Shown: in pieces, positions 16,827-23,858 of the stretch
Layout of the letters: the number at the start of each line of letters is the position of its first letter
Position numbering within the stretch: position 1 is the first letter of the stretch
Assembly (NCBI GenBank): GCA_963847675.1
Contig: CAWKAP010000010.1
Location: forward strand, 1-64,000
Reading direction: 5' to 3'
Source of the DNA: JADJWR01 sp963847675
Lineage (GTDB): Bacteria > Pseudomonadota > Gammaproteobacteria > Burkholderiales > Burkholderiaceae_F
Length of the DNA: 64,000 bases
The notes under the pieces: generated by a model
What the model was told of the DNA's origin: nothing
What the model saw: the letters and a program-made list of their open reading frames with translations, nothing else
The model's database searches: none
Position numbers and translations under genes: made by a program

Positions 16827-17779
16827 ATACCGCAGGCGAGAAGCTCGCGGCCGAGCGCGTGGTCGGCCGTGAACTGCGGGCCGCGCGCGATTCGGTCCCG
16901 ATAGGACACCGCCGCCGGCGAACCTTCGGGCCAGAGGACGTCGAACCGGTCGAGCCAGCGGGCGGCGTCGAAGCGGATGCGCAGCGCGTCGACCCACACG
17001 CCGCGCTCGTGCAGCCCGAACGCGCGCAGCGGTTCGAGCAGTACGGGCAGCGGCCGGACCGAAACGCGTGTCAGCATCCCGCTGGCGTCGCCCGCGAAGT
17101 TGGCCATGCCGGCAGCGCCGTTGTTGATCACGAAGCGGTCGTCCATGACCTTCAGCGCCGGCGCGCAGGTGTGGCTGCAGGCGTAGCCGTCGACCGCGCC
17201 GAGTTCGAGCGCCGCCTTCAGCTGCGCTGCCTGTGCGGGGTCGTGCAACTGGTCGTGCGCGAAGCGCCAGCCGGCCAGCGACCAGGCATCACCGTGCACG
17301 ATGCCGATGCGCAGCCGGCCGACCTGCGCCAGTGCGTGCATCGGCAGCGCGCCCAGCTGCTCGCGGGCGCCCGGGACCTGCGTGGCGACGTCGCGCAGCG
17401 TGGCGAGGATCCGGTTGCTGCGCTCGACGTCGTCGTCGGGCACCGACTCCGGATAGGCGCAGCCGCATCCCGCGGCTTCGTCGTTGCCGGCCAATTCGGT
17501 CTCGACGTTGCCGCGCAGTGCGGCATGGGCCAGCACGCGCCGCTGCACGGCGGCGAAGAGCGCCGGTTCGGCGTCGAACCAGTGAAAGTCGCCGTTGAAC
17601 ACCTGCGTCGGCGGCTGCGTCTCGAGCGCCGCCATCCGGTCGACCTCGTCGAGCGCGAGCGCATTGCCGTACAGCCCGCCGATCACGTACAGCGTCTCGG
17701 CACCGAAGTCCGGCTCGCGCGCGAACACGCGCGGCGAGTAGCCGTAGTGCGGCGGGCAGGAACGGCCCGGCGCGCTCAT
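16823..17779 (-). CDS. Metallophosphoesterase family protein linked to arsS
   Basis: 318 residues with calcineurin-like motifs in order: IGGLYGNALALDEV, FNGDFHWFD, LRGNVETEL, GIVHGDAWSL, ACSHTCAP and VINNGAAGMANF. The first motif lacks the usual GDxH, so metal binding may differ. Such phosphoesterases are frequent neighbours of ArsS and may remove a phosphate from a sugar intermediate; this is inferred from context. The ATG at 17779 overlaps the arsS stop by 4 bases, which decides this start over an upstream one. Confidence 0.82.
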   Translation of the reverse strand: MSAPGRSCPPHYGYSPRVFAREPDFGAETLYVIGGLYGNALALDEVDRMAALETQPPTQVFNGDFHWFDAEPALFAAVQRRVLAHAALRGNVETELAGNDEAAGCGCAYPESVPDDDVERSNRILATLRDVATQVPGAREQLGALPMHALAQVGRLRIGIVHGDAWSLAGWRFAHDQLHDPAQAAQLKAALELGAVDGYACSHTCAPALKVMDDRFVINNGAAGMANFAGDASGMLTRVSVRPLPVLLEPLRAFGLHERGVWVDALRIRFDAARWLDRFDVLWPEGSPAAVSYRDRIARGPQFTADHALGRELLACGM

Positions 17780-18741
17780 GCCAGGGCGCCTCCGCAAGAG
17801 GAGCCCTGGCCCGCCGTGCAGCCGTAGCAGTGGTCGGCGACGACGATCGGGTTGCCGGCGAGGTCCATCTCAAGCCAGTCGTCGAGGTGGATGCGGCCAT
17901 GGCGCTGCCCGGTCTCGTGCAGGTGCAGGCCGAGCATCTGGTTGAAGTCGCAGTCGTACAGGAAGCCCTGCCAGTCGACCGAAACGAGCGAGCGGCACAT
18001 CACCTGCTCGACGTTCTCCGGCCGGTGCGCGGCGCGCAGCCGGCCCATGTAGTCGCGGAACTGACCCTTGCTGACGAGCGTCGAGCCGAAACGCGCGATC
18101 GGCATGTTGGCCAGCGCATACAGCCGCGTGAAGGAAATGCCGAAACGCTCGCCGAGGAACCTGCGGTAGTCCGCTTCGAGCGCGACCTGCTCCGGCGGCA
18201 GCGCCGGGCCCTGCGGGTTGTAGACGAGCGACAGCGGCAGCCGCTCGTCGCGGCCATAGCCGAGCGCGTTGAGGTTCTGCAGCGCACGCACGCTCTTGTC
18301 GAAGACGCCGGCGCCGCGCTGGCGGTCGACGTTGTCTTCGAGATAGCAGGGCAGCGAGGCGACGATTTCCACCTGCTGCGCGGCGAGGAACCCGGCCAGA
18401 TCCTCCTGACCGGGCTCGAGCAGGATGGTGAGGTTGCAGCGGTCGATCACGTGCACGCCGCGCGCGCGCGCGGCAGTCACGAGGTCGCGAAAGTGCGGGT
18501 TCAGTTCCGGCGCGCCGCCGGTGAGATCGAGCGCGCCGACGTCCTTGGCCACCAGCACGTCGAGCACGAGGTCGATCGTCGCCCGGTCCATCTGTTCCTT
18601 GCGGTTCGGGCCGGCATTGACGTGGCAGTGGTTGCACGACTGGTTGCAGGCGTAGCCGAGGTTGACCTGCAGCGTCTCGACCGCACGGCGGCGGATCGCG
18701 GGGAAGTCGGTGGCCTTGAGCAGGGGCAGGGTGGCGTGCAT
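17776..18741 (-). CDS. arsS: ArsS-like radical SAM protein (DUF3641)
   Basis: 321 residues. The radical SAM [4Fe-4S] motif is CNQSCNHCHVNAGP (CxxxCxxC) near residue 33, and the C-terminal DUF3641 domain carries further cysteines: VMCRSLVSVDWQGFLYDCDFNQ, DHCYGCTAGQGSSCGG. In ArsS the enzyme is proposed to join a 5'-deoxyadenosyl unit to dimethylarsinic acid in arsenosugar synthesis. No arsM methyltransferase is in the window, so the substrate here is open. An ECF promoter lies at 18799-18774. It is cotranscribed with the phosphoesterase. Confidence 0.9.
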   Translation of the reverse strand: MHATLPLLKATDFPAIRRRAVETLQVNLGYACNQSCNHCHVNAGPNRKEQMDRATIDLVLDVLVAKDVGALDLTGGAPELNPHFRDLVTAARARGVHVIDRCNLTILLEPGQEDLAGFLAAQQVEIVASLPCYLEDNVDRQRGAGVFDKSVRALQNLNALGYGRDERLPLSLVYNPQGPALPPEQVALEADYRRFLGERFGISFTRLYALANMPIARFGSTLVSKGQFRDYMGRLRAAHRPENVEQVMCRSLVSVDWQGFLYDCDFNQMLGLHLHETGQRHGRIHLDDWLEMDLAGNPIVVADHCYGCTAGQGSSCGGALA

Positions 18742-18773
18742 CGGGCGTCGGATGAGCGGAAAGGTGGGGGATC

Positions 18774-18799
18774 AGTCGTGGAAATGGCGCGCAACTTAC
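18774..18799 (-). promoter_or_regulatory. ECF promoter GTAAG-N16-CGACT of arsS
   Basis: TGTAAGTT with GTAAGT at 18799-18794, then 15 bases and CGACT at 18778-18774, about 33 bases before the arsS ATG. It sits between arsS and the anti-sigma gene upstream, so arsS can be transcribed apart from that gene. Confidence 0.72.
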
Positions 18800-18856
18800 A
18801 GCCGTGCCAGGGCCGGGTGAACCTGAGGTCGCAAGGCATGGTGGCGGCTGCCGGCG

Positions 18857-19045
18857 CTACTGACCGAGTTGCCGCATCGCGCGGCGCATGAAATCCATCT
18901 GCCGCTCGACTCGCGCGCACATCTCGCAGATTCTGAGGTGCAGCCACAGGCGCAGCCGGTTGCCGGTGCCCAGCGGGTGGTCCATCCGCTCGGACAGCAG
19001 CTCGTGCGCATGGCGGCAGGGAATCAGCAGCCCGCCGCCCTTCAT
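18857..19045 (-). CDS. Zinc-finger anti-sigma factor (first module)
   Basis: 62 residues. LIPCRHAHELLSERMDHPLG and LWLHLRICEMCARVERQMDFMR contain the HxxxCxxC motif of zinc-binding anti-sigma (ZAS) proteins together with an N-terminal Cys-His. It should hold the adjacent sigma factor inactive until thiol oxidation or metal loss. The ATG at 19045 overlaps the sigma stop by 4 bases. A near copy sits at 22298-22489. Confidence 0.85.
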   Translation of the reverse strand: MKGGGLLIPCRHAHELLSERMDHPLGTGNRLRLWLHLRICEMCARVERQMDFMRRAMRQLGQ

Positions 19046-19614
19046 TGGCCTTGCTCCGATGAGAACCAGTTCATTTCGAGGCACTCGCGCAGCCGCAGCC
19101 GCGCCCGGTGCAGCATCACGAAGCAGTTGGTCGAGGTGATTCCCAGTTCCTTACAGATCTGCCCGGTGTCCAGTTCGAGCCATTCGCGCATCATGAAAAC
19201 CCGTCCCATGGCCGCCGGCAGGTGCTCGACGCAGGCCTGGAGCACCTCGAAGAACTGCGAACGCGAAAGTGCCGCTTCGGGATCGCCCCAGTCGAGGGGG
19301 GGATTGAGGCGATGGCCGTCGGGCCGATACAGCTCGTCCAGCGATTCCGCGCCGGCGGCCTCCATCTGCGCCTCGGCCGAGACCTCGCGAGCACCGCGGC
19401 GGAACTGGTCGATGATCTTGTGCTTCAGGATGCCGACGACCCACGTCTTGACCTGCGACTGGCCGGCGAAGCCGGCCGCGCCTTCCAGCGCGGCAAGCAG
19501 AGTTTCGGAAACCGTGTCTTCCGCCCAGGCATCGTTGCGCAACTGCAGCCGCGCGATCTTCAGCAGCGTCGGGCGCAGGTTCTCCAGCGCGATATGCAGC
19601 GAATCGGCGTCCAT
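19042..19614 (-). CDS. ECF sigma factor (TIGR02943-like), first module
   Basis: 190 residues. Region 2: LLKIARLQLRNDAWAEDTVSETLLAALE and SQVKTWVVGILKHKIIDQFRR. Region 4: LPAAMGRVFMMREWLELDTGQICKELGITSTNCFVMLHRARLRLRECLEMNWF. Paired with a ZAS anti-sigma, it is probably an oxidative or electrophile stress regulator. Very similar in sequence and layout to the pair at 22298-23061. One of the two is the likely reader of the GTAAG-N16-CGACT promoters. Confidence 0.9.
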   Translation of the reverse strand: MDADSLHIALENLRPTLLKIARLQLRNDAWAEDTVSETLLAALEGAAGFAGQSQVKTWVVGILKHKIIDQFRRGAREVSAEAQMEAAGAESLDELYRPDGHRLNPPLDWGDPEAALSRSQFFEVLQACVEHLPAAMGRVFMMREWLELDTGQICKELGITSTNCFVMLHRARLRLRECLEMNWFSSEQGQ

Positions 19615-19709
19615 GACCGGCGCGGGTCAGGGCCGCTGCGGCCAGGTCGCCCGCAGGCAGCGACGCGCGCCCACGAGGGTCGGTCGCCGGGCGACCGGAG
19701 GGCGACCCA

Positions 19710-20618
19710 TTACGCCTTGGCGTGGCGCAGGCGGCGGATCAGGCTCGAGGTGTCCCAGCGCTGGCCGCCCATGGCCTGGATGTCGGCATAGAACTGGTCC
19801 ACCAGCGCCGTGGTCGGCAGCGGCGCGCCGTTGCGCCGCGCCTCATCGAGGCACAGGCCGAGGTCCTTGCGCATCCAGTCCACCGCGAAGCCGAAATCGA
19901 ACTTGTCGTCGATCATCGTCGTGCCGCGGTTCTCGAGCTGCCAGCTCTGTGCCGCGCCCTTGCCGATCACCTGCAGGACCAGCTTCATGTCGAGCCCGGC
20001 GGCCATGCCGAAGTTGATGCCTTCGGACAGCCCCTGGATAAGCACCGACACGGTGATCTGGTTGACCATCTTGGCGAGTTGCCCCGAACCGCTCGGCCCG
20101 ACCAGCGTCACCGCACGAGCGTAGGCCATCGCCACCGGCAGCGCGCGCGCGAAGGCTTCCGCGTCGCCGCCGCACATCACGGTCAGCATGCCGTTGACCG
20201 CGCCGGCCTGTCCGCCGGACACGGGGGCGTCGATGAAGTGCAGGCCTTTCTTGCCTGCCTCGTAGTGCAGCTGACGCGCGACCGATGCCGAGGCGGTCGT
20301 GCTGTCGAAGAAGATCGCGTCCTTCGCCATGCCGGCGAAGGCGCCGTCGGCGCCGAGCACGACGCTGCGCAGGTCGTCGTCGTTGCCGACGCAGGCGAAC
20401 ACGATCTGCGCGCCTTCGGCGGCCTCGCGCGGTGTGGCGCCGACCCGGCCGCCGTATTCATCGGCCCAGCGCTCGGCCTTCTTGATCGTCCGGTTGTAGA
20501 CAGCGACGTGATGGCCGGCGCGAGCCAGGTGGCCCGCCATCGGAAAACCCATCACGCCGAGGCCCAGAAAGGCCACCTTGTGCGGGGTGACGGCTTCGTA
20601 GTTTTTCTGCGTGGTCAT
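19710..20618 (-). CDS. NAD(P)-dependent beta-hydroxyacid dehydrogenase (3-hydroxyisobutyrate dehydrogenase-like)
   Basis: 302 residues. VAFLGLGVMGFPMAGHLARAGH binds the dinucleotide, DAPVSGGQAGAVNGMLTVMCGG is the substrate loop and GPSGSGQLAKMVNQ carries the catalytic lysine of the family. KDLGLCLDEARRNGAPLPTTAL closes the fold. Members reduce or oxidise 3-hydroxyisobutyrate, tartronate semialdehyde or succinic semialdehyde; the substrate cannot be told here. ATG 20618 is chosen since the motif follows after about 12 residues. Monocistronic on sight. Confidence 0.9.
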   Translation of the reverse strand: MTTQKNYEAVTPHKVAFLGLGVMGFPMAGHLARAGHHVAVYNRTIKKAERWADEYGGRVGATPREAAEGAQIVFACVGNDDDLRSVVLGADGAFAGMAKDAIFFDSTTASASVARQLHYEAGKKGLHFIDAPVSGGQAGAVNGMLTVMCGGDAEAFARALPVAMAYARAVTLVGPSGSGQLAKMVNQITVSVLIQGLSEGINFGMAAGLDMKLVLQVIGKGAAQSWQLENRGTTMIDDKFDFGFAVDWMRKDLGLCLDEARRNGAPLPTTALVDQFYADIQAMGGQRWDTSSLIRRLRHAKA

Positions 20619-20750
20619 CTGGATGCGTGGTCCGCTTGAAGGTCGAGTCCGCATTTTAAGGGCCGTGCCTTCGCTTGAAGGCGGGAGCCCGCAAGAGTGC
20701 GGATTGTGCGGGCAGCGACCGCTCGCGCGGCCGGCGATTGACTCGGCCGA

Positions 20751-21344
20751 TCAGTTGCCGTGCTTTCCGGGCGTCCAGCCCCGCCAGCCGAGATGCTCGT
20801 CGGCGACGGCGGCCGCGGCGGCCTCAAGGCGCGTCGCCATCGAATCGTTCCAGCGGTTGAGGAAACCGAACAGAGCGACCACGCCGAGGATCTCGACGAT
20901 CTCGCCATCGTCCCAGTGCGCGCGCAGTTGCGTCATCGACTCAGGCGTCACCGAGTTCGGCACGCTGGCGGCAGCGAGCGCGAACTCGAACGCGGCGCGC
21001 TCGGCTGCGGAGAAAAGTGGGCTCTCGTGGAAGTCCCACAGCTGTCGCAGCCGCTCAGCCGTGGCGCCGTAGCGTGTCGCGGCCAGCGTCGTGTGCGCCT
21101 CGCAGTAGCGGCAGCCGGCGGTGCTCGATGCCAGCAGCCCGATCAGGCGCTTCTGCTCCGACGTGACGCGGCCGGCATTTGTCATCACCGCGCGATTCAG
21201 TGCAATGAATGCCTGCGCGATCTGCGGACGCCGTTGCATCGTCAGAACCGAGTTCGGCACGAAGCCGAGCGTCTCCAGGAACAGCGTAGACATTGCGGCG
21301 ACGTCGGCGTCGTGGTCGGCGGGGAGCGGTGCAATGAGAGCCAT
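20751..21344 (-). CDS. Carboxymuconolactone decarboxylase/AhpD-like peroxidase-related protein
   Basis: 197 residues. LASSTAGCRYCEAHTTLAA holds the CxxCxxxH motif of AhpD-type alkylhydroperoxidases, in an all-helical fold, and the later LGVVALFGFLNRWNDSMA is the second conserved helix. It probably reduces peroxides through the cysteine pair. It sits near two redox-sensitive anti-sigma modules, which fits a stress role, but no coupling is visible. Confidence 0.85.
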   Translation of the reverse strand: MALIAPLPADHDADVAAMSTLFLETLGFVPNSVLTMQRRPQIAQAFIALNRAVMTNAGRVTSEQKRLIGLLASSTAGCRYCEAHTTLAATRYGATAERLRQLWDFHESPLFSAAERAAFEFALAAASVPNSVTPESMTQLRAHWDDGEIVEILGVVALFGFLNRWNDSMATRLEAAAAAVADEHLGWRGWTPGKHGN

Positions 21345-21399
21345 GGTCGGTGATCGGGTTGCGGTGCGGCGGCAGCGATCATGCCAAAGCCACGCCGGC

Positions 21400-22203
21400 T
21401 CAGGCAGTCCATTCACTCACCCGCGGGGCCGGTCCGCTCGCCGGCCTGTCCGCCCAGTTCAAGGCCCGGTAGTCGAATCCACCCGCAATGCTCGGCTTGA
21501 TCACTTCGAAGTAGGGCGAAACGTCGAAGTCGCGCGGCGCGAACAGGCTGTGGTGCCTCACCCACAGCAGCTCGCGGTAGCAGTCCTTGCAGGAATCGTC
21601 CGGCAATCTCTCGCGCGTGATCTCGGGAAGAATCGGATAGCGGATCGACTGGAACGCCTGCGCAATCAGCGTGGAACAGATGGCGCGCGTCGGGTCGCCG
21701 CTGCCAAGACCGATCAGCCGGCGTCGCCAGCGAGTTGGGACCGGTGGCGTTCGGATCAGGTAGCGCGCCAGGTCGAAGACATTCTTGAGGTCGTAGCGGT
21801 GACCCAGGCGCTCGAGCACGTAGCGGACGACGCGCTGCCGATCCTCCGGCGACAGTCCGACGGGTCGGCAGATCCGGGTGTGGAACGGCGCAAACTCTGT
21901 CAGCGGAACCGCTCGCACGCCGTCATTGAGGTCGGCCTCGACAAGCGACACGAGCTCGCCGTCACGTCGGGGCAGGTCGGGCCGTGGTCCGGTGTAAATC
22001 GCGGCGTGCGACCACGTCGACTGCGTCAGATACTTGACCGCCACGCTGATCCGCGAATCGCCCTCGACCAGCAGCACATCACCCGGCTGCAGGGCTGCAG
22101 CGAGCAGCGCCGGCGGACTCGTCGCCAGCGGCGCGCTTCGTCCCGGCTTGGTCAGGTACCGGGCGAGGGCGGGGCCGAGAAATCCGGAGACTGGGTTGAC
22201 CAC
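21400..22203 (-). CDS. YiiX-like permuted NlpC/P60 (papain-like) hydrolase
   Basis: 267 residues. LQPGDVLLVEGDSRISVAVKYLTQSTWSHAAIYTG contains the catalytic-site histidine in the permuted order, and AICSTLIAQAFQSIRYP carries the nucleophile cysteine, as in the YiiX/YebB group. These enzymes may cut amide bonds in cell-wall or lipid substrates. No obvious signal peptide, although the N-terminus is mildly hydrophobic. The start is GTG 22203. It lies 94 bases downstream of the second anti-sigma gene on the same strand. Confidence 0.8.
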   Translation of the reverse strand: MVNPVSGFLGPALARYLTKPGRSAPLATSPPALLAAALQPGDVLLVEGDSRISVAVKYLTQSTWSHAAIYTGPRPDLPRRDGELVSLVEADLNDGVRAVPLTEFAPFHTRICRPVGLSPEDRQRVVRYVLERLGHRYDLKNVFDLARYLIRTPPVPTRWRRRLIGLGSGDPTRAICSTLIAQAFQSIRYPILPEITRERLPDDSCKDCYRELLWVRHHSLFAPRDFDVSPYFEVIKPSIAGGFDYRALNWADRPASGPAPRVSEWTA

Positions 22204-22297
22204 GATTTGTCCCAGGGATTCGGTCGATCAGCGGCAACTGGCGGTGCTGGCCCGTCCTGCAAGGGGCTGAGCCGCGGCTGCGCCTCGGGCCCCGGGA

Positions 22298-22489
22298 TCA
22301 GTCGTCGCCGATGCGACGCATGGCCTGACGCAGGAAGTCCATCTGCCTTTCGACCCGTGAGCACATCCCACACATCGTCAGGTGCAGGCGCAGCCGTGCC
22401 AGTTCAACGAATCCCAGCGGACGGTCCATCCCCTCGGAGATCAGCCGATGCGCGCTTCGGCACGGGATCATGATCCAGCCCTGCTTCAT
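22298..22489 (-). CDS. Zinc-finger anti-sigma factor (second module)
   Basis: 63 residues, with MIPCRSAHRLISEGMDRPLG and LRLHLTMCGMCSRVERQMDFLRQAM. HxxxCxxC and the Cys before it form the ZAS zinc site. It is homologous to the protein at 18857-19045, and the ATG overlaps the sigma stop by 4 bases in the same way. Confidence 0.85.
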   Translation of the reverse strand: MKQGWIMIPCRSAHRLISEGMDRPLGFVELARLRLHLTMCGMCSRVERQMDFLRQAMRRIGDD

Positions 22490-23061
22490 GCCGCCCCCGT
22501 TTTCCCGAACCAGTTGACCTCAACGCACTCGCGCAGCCGCATGCGGGCGCGAAACAGCATCACGTGACAGTTGGTCGCCGTGATGCCCAGCTCCTTACAG
22601 ATCTCGTCGGTCTCGAACTCCATCCACTCGCGCAGCAGGAACACGCGGCCGAGACTGCGTGGCAGCGCATCGACGCAGGCCTGCAGCACGCTCACGAACT
22701 GCTGCCTCGACAGGCTGTCTTCGGGGTCACCCCAGTCGAGCGGGGCGTTCACGCGTCGTCCCTCCTCGGTGTACAGCTCGTCGAAGGTCTCGATCTCCCC
22801 CGCTGCGATCTGCGCATCCGTGGATACCTCGCGGGTCTGACGGCGCAGCTGGTCTGCGATCTTGTGCTTGAGGATGCCGATGACCCAGGTGCGGAATCTC
22901 GAGCGGCCTTCGAAGCGGCGCCTGGCCTCGATCGCGGCGATCATCGTCTCGGAAACCGCGTCCTCGGCCCAAGCGTCATTGCGCAGCTGCAGCCGCGCCA
23001 GCTTCAACAGCAAGGGCCGCAATTCGGCCAGCGTCGGTTCCGCCTCCTGCAGTTCACTCAT
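22486..23061 (-). CDS. ECF sigma factor (TIGR02943-like), second module
   Basis: 191 residues. Region 2: LLKLARLQLRNDAWAEDAVSETMIAAIE and SRFRTWVIGILKHKIADQLRRQ. Region 4: LPRSLGRVFLLREWMEFETDEICKELGITATNCHVMLFRARMRLRECVEVNWF. A GTAAG-N16-CGACT promoter at 23166-23141 suggests it transcribes its own gene, making it the first candidate for the regulator of that motif. ATG 23061 is chosen since upstream codons lack conservation with the paralogue. Confidence 0.9.
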   Translation of the reverse strand: MSELQEAEPTLAELRPLLLKLARLQLRNDAWAEDAVSETMIAAIEARRRFEGRSRFRTWVIGILKHKIADQLRRQTREVSTDAQIAAGEIETFDELYTEEGRRVNAPLDWGDPEDSLSRQQFVSVLQACVDALPRSLGRVFLLREWMEFETDEICKELGITATNCHVMLFRARMRLRECVEVNWFGKTGAA

Positions 23062-23140
23062 GGGCCGCCTCGTGTAGGAGTCGCGTCTACCGCCGCGCTG
23101 GCGCAGCGCTGCCGTGCCTCTCCCGACCATCACGACGCCC

Positions 23141-23166
23141 AGTCGCTGGGGCGCTTGGTTTCTTAC
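23141..23166 (-). promoter_or_regulatory. ECF promoter GTAAG-N16-CGACT of the second sigma gene
   Basis: TGTAAGAA with GTAAGA at 23166-23161, 15 bases, CGACT at 23145-23141, about 80 bases before ATG 23061. Exact match to the arsS and peroxiredoxin copies. Confidence 0.7.
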
Positions 23167-23201
23167 ATCGGAAGTTAGGGATGGCGGACAGGGAAATCCT
23201 G

Positions 23202-23227
23202 GTAAGCGATGCGCAGGCCGGAAGACT
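23202..23227 (+). promoter_or_regulatory. Near-match ECF promoter before the small exported protein
   Basis: GTAAGC, 15 bases, AGACT on the plus strand, 83 bases before ATG 23310. One mismatch in the -10. It diverges from the second sigma promoter. Confidence 0.5.
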
Positions 23228-23309
23228 CATCGACATGCAGCACCGATCGATGAAGCGAGCGCGGCTGCAAACGACGCATCAGTCCATCAACATCGCACAG
23301 GAGATCCCC

Positions 23310-23585
23310 ATGAAATCGCAACGACTTCTCAATGCCGCTCTTGCCGTGGTCGCGTTGTCGCCGCTGGCCGCTTTCGCCGACGCGGGAGACGAACCGTCGA
23401 AGCAGTGGCTGGCTTCGCTGAAGAGCACGCGCAGCGTGCAGGAAGTGCGGGCCGAAGCTCAGCGGCTGCCGCACCTCAGCGACCAGCACCCGGTAGAAGC
23501 GGCGGTGCCGGCCGAATCGACGCGCAGCCGCGCCGAGGTCAGGGCGGAACTGGCCAAACACGGCGTGCGCAACGTAGGCGCCTGA
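23310..23585 (+). CDS. Small exported protein, DUF4148-like
   Basis: 91 residues: a signal peptide (MKSQRLLNAALAVVALSPLAAFADA) and a charged, helical mature part with two similar motifs, VQEVRAEAQR and RAEVRAELAKHG, as in Burkholderiales DUF4148 proteins. Function unknown; probably periplasmic. GGAG lies 6 bases before ATG 23310. It diverges from the second sigma module and may belong to its regulon. Confidence 0.75.
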   Translation: MKSQRLLNAALAVVALSPLAAFADAGDEPSKQWLASLKSTRSVQEVRAEAQRLPHLSDQHPVEAAVPAESTRSRAEVRAELAKHGVRNVGA

Positions 23586-23594
23586 TCCGGACCC

Positions 23595-23620
23595 GACGGG
23601 CGCGCTCCGACGCGCCCGTC
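23595..23620 (+). terminator. Strong hairpin between convergent genes
   Basis: GACGGGCGCG pairs perfectly with CGCGCCCGTC around a 6-base loop, 10 bases after the DUF4148-like stop. No U-tract, so factor-independent termination would be weak; it may act for both converging genes. Confidence 0.5.
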
Positions 23621-23679
23621 GTGGCTCAGGCGACGTGAGCGAGACCGGGGCGTTCAGGACCGCAACGCCCGAGCCTGCG

Positions 23680-23832
23680 CTACTTCTTGGCTCTGCCCTT
23701 TCCCGGCTTGGCTTTCGCTTCGGGTTTTTCTTCCGGCTTGTGCTGGTCGCCGATCACTTCCTTCAGCGGACAGACGGAAAACGCCGGGCATTTCCTGCAG
23801 CCGGCGACGATGGCGATCGGGCAAAGGGTCAT
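23680..23832 (-). CDS. Cys-rich 50-residue protein
   Basis: A short gene with start ATG 23832, GGGAGG 7 bases upstream and stop at 23682-23680. The protein begins MTLCPIAIVAGCRKCPAFSV followed by CPLKEVIGD and a Lys/Pro/Glu-rich tail ending in KGRAKK. Four cysteines in the first 22 residues could bind a metal or an Fe-S cluster. I recall similar short proteins in Burkholderiales genomes but no function. It lies 26 bases downstream of the gamma-glutamyltransferase gene and may share its transcript. Confidence 0.75.
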   Translation of the reverse strand: MTLCPIAIVAGCRKCPAFSVCPLKEVIGDQHKPEEKPEAKAKPGKGRAKK

Positions 23833-23858
23833 GACGGACCTCCCGTGGAGTTGGCGTT

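Noticed and set aside
19149..19156. TGTAAG on the minus strand inside the first sigma gene, with a second copy near 22593 inside the other
   Set aside because: Both encode the conserved CKELG segment of region 4 and lack CGACT at the right spacing; they are coding coincidences.
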